Assembly: GCA_029239415.1 (NCBI GenBank) | Contig: JAQZAY010000099.1 | Span: forward strand, 1-11,401 | Source: Pseudomonas sp. | GTDB taxonomy: Bacteria > Pseudomonadota > Gammaproteobacteria > Pseudomonadales > Pseudomonadaceae | Length of the DNA stretch: 11,401 nt | Direction: 5' to 3' | In this document: one piece after another, positions 5,976 through 11,401 of the stretch | How the letters are laid out: each line of letters begins with the position of its first letter | Position numbering within the stretch: position 1 is the stretch's first letter | Position numbers and translations under genes: made by a program | The notes under the pieces: generated by a model | Told to the model about the DNA's origin: nothing | The model's database searches: none | The model's input: only the letters and a program-made list of their open reading frames with translations

Positions 5976-8364
5976 CCATCATGTAGCCAAGAGCCAGGCC
6001 GAGATGGCCGAGCTGTTCAGCCAGGACCTGACCACGGGGGTTGGCCGCAGCCTCAAGCATGACAGCGCCGACAAGCATGTGTCAGGCGAGGCCGTGTACA
6101 TCGACGACCGGCTGGAATTCCCCAACCAGCTGCACGTCTATGCGCGCCTGTCCGACCGGGCCCACGCCAAGGTGCTGCGCATCGACACCACGCCTTGCTA
6201 CGCCTTCGAAGGCGTGCGCATCGCCATCACTCACCAGGACATCCCAGGCCTCAAGGATATCGGCCCGCTGCTGCCCGGCGACCCGCTGCTGGCCATCGAC
6301 AAGGTCGAGTTCGTCGGCCAGCCGGTGCTCGCCGTCGCCGCCCGGGACCTGGAAACCGCACGCAAAGCCGCGATGGCGGCCATCGTCGAGTACCAGGACC
6401 TCGAGCCGGTGCTCGACGTGGTCGAGGCCCTGCGCAAGCAGCATTTCGTGCTCGACAGCCACACCCATCAGCGCGGCGACTCGGCCAGCGCCCTGGCCAG
6501 CGCACCGCATCGCCTGCAGGGCACGCTGCACATCGGCGGCCAGGAGCACTTCTATCTGGAAACCCAGATTTCCTCGGTGATGCCGACCGAGGACGGCGGG
6601 ATGGTCGTCTACTGCTCGACCCAGAACCCCACCGAGGTACAAAAGCTGGTGGCCGAGGTGCTCGACGTGCCGATGAACAAGGTGGTGGTCGACATGCGCC
6701 GCATGGGCGGCGGCTTCGGCGGCAAGGAAACCCAGGCCGCCAGCCCCGCCTGCCTGTGCGCGGTGATCGCGCGCCTCACCGGGCAGCCGACCAAGATGCG
6801 CCTGCCGCGGGTCGAGGACATGCTCATGACCGGCAAGCGCCATCCCTTCTACATCGAGTACGACGTCGGCTTCGACGACAGCGGCCGCCTGCAGGGGATC
6901 AACTTCGACCTGGCTGGCAACTGTGGCTGCTCCCCCGACCTGTCGGCCTCGATCGTCGACCGCGCCATGTTCCATGCCGACAACGCCTACTACCTGGGCG
7001 ATGCCACGGTGCACGGCCATCGCTGCAAGACCAACACCGCCTCCAACACCGCCTACCGCGGCTTTGGCGGCCCGCAGGGCATGGTCGCGATCGAGCAGGT
7101 GATGGACCATATCGCCCGCCACCTTGCACTCGACCCCCTGGCCGTGCGCAAGGCCAACTACTACGGCAAGACCGAGCGCAACGTCACCCACTACTACCAG
7201 ACCGTCGAGCACAACATGCTCGAGGAGATCACCGCCGAGCTCGAGGCCAGCGCCGACTACGCCGAGCGGCGCGCGTCGATCCGCCGCTTCAATGCCAGCA
7301 GCCCGGTGCTGAAGAAGGGCCTGGCGCTGACGCCGGTGAAGTTCGGCATCTCGTTCACCGCAAGCTTCCTCAACCAGGCCGGCGCGCTGATCCACCTCTA
7401 CACCGATGGCAGCATCCACCTCAACCACGGCGGCACCGAGATGGGCCAGGGCCTGAACACCAAGGTCGCGCAGGTGGTGGCCGAGGTCTTCCAGGTCGGT
7501 TTCGATCGTATCCAGATCACCGCGACCAACACCGAGAAGGTGCCCAACACCTCGCCGACCGCAGCTTCCAGCGGCGCCGACCTGAACGGCAAGGCGGCAC
7601 AGAACGCCGCCGAGATCCTCAAGCGGCGACTGGTCGAGTTTGCCGCGCGTCACTATCAGGTCAGCGAAGAGGATGTCGAGTTTCGCAACGGCCATGTGCG
7701 CGTGCGTGAGCAGGTCCTCAGTTTCGAGGCGCTGGTGCAGCAGGCCTATCTGGCCCAGGTGTCGCTGTCGAGCACCGGCTTCTACCGCACCCCGAAGATC
7801 TACTACGACCGCAGCCAGGCGCGTGGCCGGCCGTTCTACTACTTCGCCTTTGGCGCGGCCTGCGTCGAGGTGATCATCGACACGCTCACCGGCGAGTACA
7901 AGATGCTGCGCGCCGACATCCTGCATGACGTCGGCGCCTCGCTGAACCCGGCCATCGACATCGGCCAGGTCGAGGGCGGCTTCATCCAGGGCATGGGCTG
8001 GCTGACCAGCGAGGAACTGGTGTGGAACGCCAAGGGCAAGCTGATGACCAACGGCCCGGCCAGCTACAAGATCCCCGCAGTGGCCGACATGCCGCTGGAT
8101 CTGCGCGTGAAGCTGGTGGAAAACCGCAAGAACCCCGAGGACACGGTGTTCCATTCCAAGGCCGTGGGCGAGCCGCCGTTCATGCTCGGCATCGCCGCCT
8201 GGTGCGCGATCAAGGATGCGGTGGCAAGCCTTGCCGACTACCGCGTGCAACCTCAGGTCGATGCCCCGGCCACGCCGGAGCGGGTGCTGTGGGGGTGCGA
8301 GCAGATGCGCAAGGTGGTCGCCGCGCAGCAGCCGGCCGAAACCCCGGAAACCGTCTCGCCCTGA
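5968..8364 (+). CDS. xdhB: Xanthine dehydrogenase, molybdenum-binding subunit XdhB
   Basis: The catalytic subunit that hydroxylates hypoxanthine to xanthine and xanthine to urate at a molybdopterin cofactor. In its 798 residues the active-site elements of the xanthine oxidase family are visible. These are Q219 in STQN, E254 in GGFGGKE, R364 in TAYRGFGG, F463-T464 in GISFT, the cofactor loop GGTEMGQG at 488-495, SSGADLNGKA near 534-543, and the catalytic base E735 in AVGEPP. Retention of both E254 and R364 points to purine substrates rather than aldehydes. The residue aligned, from memory, with bovine Phe914 appears to be Tyr (about 409, in THYYQ). The ATG lies within the end of xdhA and has only a weak GGGTG upstream, so translational coupling is likely. 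The enzyme needs XdhC, encoded 15 nt downstream, for its sulfurated cofactor. Confidence 0.98.
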   Translation: MSDHHVAKSQAEMAELFSQDLTTGVGRSLKHDSADKHVSGEAVYIDDRLEFPNQLHVYARLSDRAHAKVLRIDTTPCYAFEGVRIAITHQDIPGLKDIGPLLPGDPLLAIDKVEFVGQPVLAVAARDLETARKAAMAAIVEYQDLEPVLDVVEALRKQHFVLDSHTHQRGDSASALASAPHRLQGTLHIGGQEHFYLETQISSVMPTEDGGMVVYCSTQNPTEVQKLVAEVLDVPMNKVVVDMRRMGGGFGGKETQAASPACLCAVIARLTGQPTKMRLPRVEDMLMTGKRHPFYIEYDVGFDDSGRLQGINFDLAGNCGCSPDLSASIVDRAMFHADNAYYLGDATVHGHRCKTNTASNTAYRGFGGPQGMVAIEQVMDHIARHLALDPLAVRKANYYGKTERNVTHYYQTVEHNMLEEITAELEASADYAERRASIRRFNASSPVLKKGLALTPVKFGISFTASFLNQAGALIHLYTDGSIHLNHGGTEMGQGLNTKVAQVVAEVFQVGFDRIQITATNTEKVPNTSPTAASSGADLNGKAAQNAAEILKRRLVEFAARHYQVSEEDVEFRNGHVRVREQVLSFEALVQQAYLAQVSLSSTGFYRTPKIYYDRSQARGRPFYYFAFGAACVEVIIDTLTGEYKMLRADILHDVGASLNPAIDIGQVEGGFIQGMGWLTSEELVWNAKGKLMTNGPASYKIPAVADMPLDLRVKLVENRKNPEDTVFHSKAVGEPPFMLGIAAWCAIKDAVASLADYRVQPQVDAPATPERVLWGCEQMRKVVAAQQPAETPETVSP

Positions 8365-8365
8365 A

Positions 8366-8372
8366 AAGAGGA
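8366..8372 (+). promoter_or_regulatory. Ribosome binding site of xdhC
   Basis: AAGAGGA, 7 nt before the ATG at 8380, just after the xdhB stop. It is the clearest Shine-Dalgarno within the operon and confirms that start. Confidence 0.7.
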
Positions 8373-8379
8373 CTTCACC

Positions 8380-9225
8380 ATGCACCAATGGATCAACGCC
8401 CTCGCCGACCTGCAGGCCCGTGGCGAACCCTGCGTCCTGGTGACCATCATCGAGGAGCGCGGCTCGACCCCGCGCAACGCAGGCTCGAAGATGGTGGTCG
8501 GCGCCACGCAGCTGTTCGACACCATCGGCGGCGGCCACCTGGAATTCAAGGCACTGCACATTGCCCGCCAGATGCTCGAGCAGAAACGCGACACGCCGCA
8601 CCTGGAGCGCTTCAGCCTGGGCGCAAGCCTGGGCCAGTGCTGCGGCGGCGTCACCGTGCTGCTGTTCGAACCGATGGGCGCGGTGCAGGCCCAAGTCGCC
8701 GTGTTCGGCGCAGGCCATGTCGGCCGCGCTCTGGTACCCTTGCTCGCCGCGCTGCCCTGCCGGGTGCGCTGGATCGATTCGCGCGAGCAGGAATTTCCCC
8801 AGCTCATCCCCGCCGGGGTGAGCAAGGTGGTCAGTGAAGAGCCGGTCGATGAAGTGGACGCACTGCCCGTGGGCAGCTACTGCATCGTCATGACCCATAA
8901 CCATCAGTTGGATCTGGAGCTCACCGCCGCGATCCTCAAGCGCAATGACTTCACCTGGTTCGGCCTGATCGGCTCGCAGACCAAGCGCGCCAAGTTCGAG
9001 CACCGCCTGCGCGAACGCGGCTACGGCGATACCCTGCTGCAACGGATGCGTTGCCCGATGGGCCTGGCCGAGGTCAAGGGCAAGCTGCCCATCGAGATCG
9101 CCGTGTCGATCGCCGGTGAAATCATCGCCACCTACAACGCCCGCTTCGGCCAGCACGATGCTGCCGCCAATGCCGGCCCCATTGCCCAGTTGCTGCCGCC
9201 CTCACGGCGCAGCCACGCCAGTTGA
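8380..9225 (+). CDS. xdhC: XdhC, molybdenum cofactor insertion/sulfuration factor
   Basis: XdhC binds molybdenum cofactor, promotes its sulfuration with a cysteine desulfurase and delivers it to XdhB; it is not part of the mature enzyme. The 281-residue protein has the XdhC/CoxI N-terminal domain with GSTPR at 28-32, GGGHLE at 50-55 and LGQCCGG at 84-90, which includes the conserved Cys pair (C87, C88). A Rossmann-like domain follows with VFGAGHVGRAL at 108-118, MTHNH at 171-175 and FGLIGSQTKR near 194-203. The tail after about residue 257 is Ala/Pro-rich and looks unconserved. It lies between xdhB and guaD, as expected for a dedicated maturation factor. No cofactor biosynthesis gene (moa, moe, mob) is in the window, so cofactor must come from elsewhere in the genome. 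Confidence 0.96.
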   Translation: MHQWINALADLQARGEPCVLVTIIEERGSTPRNAGSKMVVGATQLFDTIGGGHLEFKALHIARQMLEQKRDTPHLERFSLGASLGQCCGGVTVLLFEPMGAVQAQVAVFGAGHVGRALVPLLAALPCRVRWIDSREQEFPQLIPAGVSKVVSEEPVDEVDALPVGSYCIVMTHNHQLDLELTAAILKRNDFTWFGLIGSQTKRAKFEHRLRERGYGDTLLQRMRCPMGLAEVKGKLPIEIAVSIAGEIIATYNARFGQHDAAANAGPIAQLLPPSRRSHAS

Positions 9226-9235
9226 CGAGAGCCTT

Positions 9236-10540
9236 ATGAGTGCAACCCGCAAAGCCTACCGAGCCGCCCTGCTGCACAGTGTCGCCGATCCTGCCGAGGT
9301 CGGCATCGAAGCGTCCTTCGAGTATTTCGAGGATGGCCTGCTGGTGATCACCGACGGCCGCATCAGCGCCGTGGGCGAAGCCCGCGAGCTGCTGCCGACC
9401 CTGGATGCCGACATCGAGGTGGTGCATTACCAGGATGCACTGATCACCCCTGGCTTCATCGACACGCACATCCATTTCCCCCAGACCGGCATGATCGGCT
9501 CATACGGCGAACAGTTGCTCGACTGGCTGAACACCTACACCTTCCCCTGTGAAAAGCAGTTCGCCGACAAGGCGCATGCCGACAAGGTCGCGAAGATCTT
9601 TGTCGAAGAACTGTTGCGCAACGGCACCACCACGGCGCTGGTGTTCGGCAGCGTGCATCCCGAATCGGTCAACGCGCTGTTCGAAGAGGCCGAGCGGCTT
9701 GACCTGCGAATGATCGCCGGCAAGGTGATGATGGATCGCAACGCCCCGGACTACCTGACCGACACCCCCGAATCGAGCTACACCGACAGCAAGGCGCTGA
9801 TCGAGCGCTGGCATGGCAAGGGCCGCCTGCACTATGCCGTCACGCCACGCTTTGCCCCGACCAGCACGCCGGAGCAGCTGGCAATCGCCGGGCAGTTGCT
9901 CAAGGAGTACCCGGACCTGTACCTGCACACCCACCTGTCCGAGAACCTCAAGGAGATCGACTGGGTGAAGGCGCTGTTCCCCGAGCGCAAGGGTTACCTG
10001 GATGTCTACGACCACTTCGAGCTGCTTGGCGAGCGCTCGGTGTTCGCCCACGGCGTGCACCTGTGCGACGACGAATGCCAGCGCCTGGCCGAGACCGGCG
10101 CGGCCGTGGCCTTCTGCCCGACGTCCAACCTGTTCCTGGGCAGCGGCCTGTTCAACCTGCCCCAGGCCGAGCGTTTCAAGGTCAATGTCGGATTGGGCAC
10201 GGACGTCGGCGCGGGTACCAGCTTCTCGCTGCTCAATACGCTGAACGAAGCCTACAAGGTGATGCAGCTGCAGGGCGCGCGCCTGCATCCGTTCAAGTCG
10301 CTGTACCTCGCCACGCTTGGTGGAGCCCGGGCCTTGCGCCTGGATGACCGGATCGGCAGCTTGCAGCCGGGCAACGATGCGGATTTCGTGGTGCTCGACT
10401 ACAAGGCCACGCCGCTGCTGGGCTACCGGATCGAGCAGTCGAAGAGTATCGAGGAGACGTTGTTCGTGCTCACCACGCTGGGTGATGACCGCACCGTGCG
10501 GGAAACCTACGCCGCCGGCCACTGCGTGCACCGCCGCTGA
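9236..10540 (+). CDS. guaD: Guanine deaminase GuaD
   Basis: A zinc amidohydrolase that deaminates guanine to xanthine and ammonia, feeding the dehydrogenase encoded upstream. The 434-residue protein shows PGFIDTHIHFPQ with zinc ligands H78 and H80, TPRFAPT near 203-209 for guanine binding, HTHLSEN with H233 and E236, AHGVHL with H272, and GTDVGAGTS with D323. The pattern and length fit GuaD of the E. coli/Pseudomonas type rather than 8-oxoguanine or adenine deaminases. I chose the ATG at 9236. The frame continues 40 codons upstream into xdhC, but that stretch is a shadow of xdhC in another frame. The start is 10 nt after the xdhC stop, with a weak GAGAG 4 nt before it, so coupling to xdhC is likely. 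It is the last gene of the operon. Confidence 0.96.
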   Translation: MSATRKAYRAALLHSVADPAEVGIEASFEYFEDGLLVITDGRISAVGEARELLPTLDADIEVVHYQDALITPGFIDTHIHFPQTGMIGSYGEQLLDWLNTYTFPCEKQFADKAHADKVAKIFVEELLRNGTTTALVFGSVHPESVNALFEEAERLDLRMIAGKVMMDRNAPDYLTDTPESSYTDSKALIERWHGKGRLHYAVTPRFAPTSTPEQLAIAGQLLKEYPDLYLHTHLSENLKEIDWVKALFPERKGYLDVYDHFELLGERSVFAHGVHLCDDECQRLAETGAAVAFCPTSNLFLGSGLFNLPQAERFKVNVGLGTDVGAGTSFSLLNTLNEAYKVMQLQGARLHPFKSLYLATLGGARALRLDDRIGSLQPGNDADFVVLDYKATPLLGYRIEQSKSIEETLFVLTTLGDDRTVRETYAAGHCVHRR

Positions 10541-10552
10541 CAACCCCGACCC

Positions 10553-10575
10553 CCTGACCGGCGCAGCCGGTCAGG
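10553..10575. terminator. Perfect 10-bp hairpin between convergent genes
   Basis: CCTGACCGGC and GCCGGTCAGG form a perfect 10-bp stem with a 3-nt GCA loop. It fills the 41-nt gap between the guaD stop and the stop of the opposing regulator gene. Placement and strength suggest a bidirectional transcription barrier. Neither side has a T-run directly after the stem, so it is not a classic intrinsic terminator; it may act with Rho or as a 3'-end stabiliser. Confidence 0.6.
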
Positions 10576-10581
10576 AAGTAT

Positions 10582-11340
10582 TCAGCCCTTGCCAGGCACG
10601 CGCTTCTTGCTCTGCAGCAGGTGCGAGAACACCGCGTGCAGGTCGTCCGAGGCGCTTTCTTCGTCAAGGTTGAGCTTGCTGTCGATGTGGTCCATGTGAT
10701 GCATCATCAGGCTCACCGCCTGCTCGGCATCGCGCGCCTCGATGGCATCGATCAATTGCATGTGCTCGTCATAGGAGCAATGCGAGCGATTGCCGCTCTC
10801 GTACTGGGCGATGATCAGCGAAGTCTGCGAGACCAGGCTGCGCTGGAAACTCACCAGTGGCGCATTGCCCGCGGCCTCGGCCAGCTTGAGGTGGAATTCG
10901 CCGGACAGGCGGATGCCCGCGCCGCGGTCACCCCGCGAGAAACTGTCGCGCTCCTCGCGCACCATGTGGCGCAGTTCGTTGAGCTGCTCGAGCGTGGCGT
11001 GCTGCACGGCAAGCTCGGTAATGGCGCGCTCGACCAGGCGCCGCGAGAAGAACACCTGGCGGGCCTCGTCGACCGTGGGGCTTGCGACCACCGCGCCACG
11101 ATTGGGCCGCAACAGCACCACGCTCTCGTGCGCCAGGCGCGACAGGGCGCGGCGGATGATGGTACGGCTGACTCCGAAGATCTCGCCCAGCGCTTCCTCG
11201 CTCAACTTGGTACCCGGCGCCAGGCGCTGTTCGAGGATCGCCTCGAAGATGTGCGCGTAGACGATGTCATCCTGGGTTCCGCTGCGGCCGGCCTTGCCAT
11301 TGCGCGCAGGTTTTTTCAGAGGTTGCAGCTGTTCGTTCAT
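10582..11340 (-). CDS. GntR family regulator, FCD subfamily, next to guaD
   Basis: A 252-residue transcription regulator. Residues 1-22 form a basic, probably flexible tail. Residues 23-88 form the GntR winged helix: ILEQRLAPGTKLSEEALGEI, recognition helix VSRTIIRRALSRL at about 57-69, wing RPNRGAVV. Residues 95-225 form an FCD ligand domain that keeps histidines typical of the metal site: FH at 149-150, H193 in DEHMQL and MMHHMDH at 212-218. This differs from the other GntR protein of the window. It converges on guaD, and its promoter faces the right edge. From memory, in related pseudomonads the next genes encode a purine permease and urate/allantoin catabolism enzymes, so it is a good candidate for a purine-degradation regulator. 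I chose the Met at 11340. A start 15 codons upstream (11385) is possible but would add residues unlike the family and has no better ribosome binding site. The C-terminal tail is basic (SKKRVPGKG). Confidence 0.92.
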   Translation of the reverse strand: MNEQLQPLKKPARNGKAGRSGTQDDIVYAHIFEAILEQRLAPGTKLSEEALGEIFGVSRTIIRRALSRLAHESVVLLRPNRGAVVASPTVDEARQVFFSRRLVERAITELAVQHATLEQLNELRHMVREERDSFSRGDRGAGIRLSGEFHLKLAEAAGNAPLVSFQRSLVSQTSLIIAQYESGNRSHCSYDEHMQLIDAIEARDAEQAVSLMMHHMDHIDSKLNLDEESASDDLHAVFSHLLQSKKRVPGKG

Positions 11341-11370
11341 GGCACTCGAGCACAGGGAAGGTATGGACGC

Positions 11371-11376
11371 ATTGTA
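11371..11376 (-). promoter_or_regulatory. Possible -10 element of the right-hand GntR gene
   Basis: On the minus strand this reads TACAAT, five of six matches to TATAAT, 30 nt upstream of the chosen start codon. The surrounding TGTGTACAAT contains the palindrome TGTACA, which could be part of an operator. No clear -35 element is seen before the window edge. If real, transcription would begin near 11364, downstream of the alternative start at 11385, which supports the shorter protein. Confidence 0.3.
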
Positions 11377-11401
11377 CACAGGCATAACCGTTTCTGCAGG
11401 G

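Noticed and set aside
8799..8822. Bulged GC-rich stem-loop (CTCATCCCC / GGGGTGAG) inside xdhC
   Set aside because: It lies in the middle of a conserved coding frame, has no T-run, and such pairings are common by chance at this GC content.
6082..9156. Very long open frame (about 1024 codons) on the minus strand opposite xdhB and xdhC
   Set aside because: It is a mirror of GC-biased codon use in two certain genes. It has no ribosome binding site, spans a gene boundary and shows only Ala/Val/Gly/His-rich composition without a recognisable domain.
9116..9235. Forty-codon N-terminal extension of GuaD
   Set aside because: It overlaps the end of xdhC, is Pro/Ser-rich and unlike the family. The ATG at 9236 gives the expected protein length.

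Overview
The window reads as chromosomal DNA of a fluorescent-type Pseudomonas, most like the P. putida/P. fluorescens group. This rests on the high GC content, the strong G/C bias at third codon positions, a 1162-residue Smc, and the gene neighbourhood. From memory, P. aeruginosa PAO1 has a similar order around PA1520-PA1527, with an alkB2-type gene between the regulator and xdhA that is absent here. I see no insertion sequence, prophage, CRISPR array, tRNA or rRNA gene. Every gene I recognise is intact, apart from what runs off the edges.

Left part (1-4246, minus strand): a short FCD-type GntR regulator gene is followed after 2 nt by smc, the chromosome-organising ATPase. The last 95 bases lie downstream of smc and hold no recognisable gene. 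Middle (4247-4520): a 274-nt divergent intergenic region that carries the regulatory information of the window. It has a plausible sigma70 promoter for the purine genes, two TGAC-N6-GTCA dyads (one overlapping the -35 element), a perfect GGTCGACC palindrome, and a -10-like element for the GntR gene.

Right part (4521-10540, plus strand): a compact four-gene operon. xdhA (2x[2Fe-2S] plus FAD subunit) and xdhB (molybdenum subunit) overlap by 8 nt. xdhC (Moco sulfuration and insertion factor) follows after 15 nt and guaD (guanine deaminase) after 10 nt. Together they convert guanine to xanthine (GuaD) and hypoxanthine or xanthine to urate (XdhAB matured by XdhC). This is the upper purine salvage/nitrogen pathway; the urate-degrading steps are not in the window. 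A convergent 41-nt gap with a perfect 10-bp hairpin separates guaD from a second, metal-site-bearing FCD GntR regulator gene (10582-11340, minus), whose promoter region faces the right edge.

The genes are well-known families, and I found no convincing new system. The points most worth a second look are the paired dyads at the xdh promoter, the tight coupling of a purine-locus-adjacent regulator to smc, the loss of the usual FCD histidines in that regulator, and the hairpin between the convergent genes.
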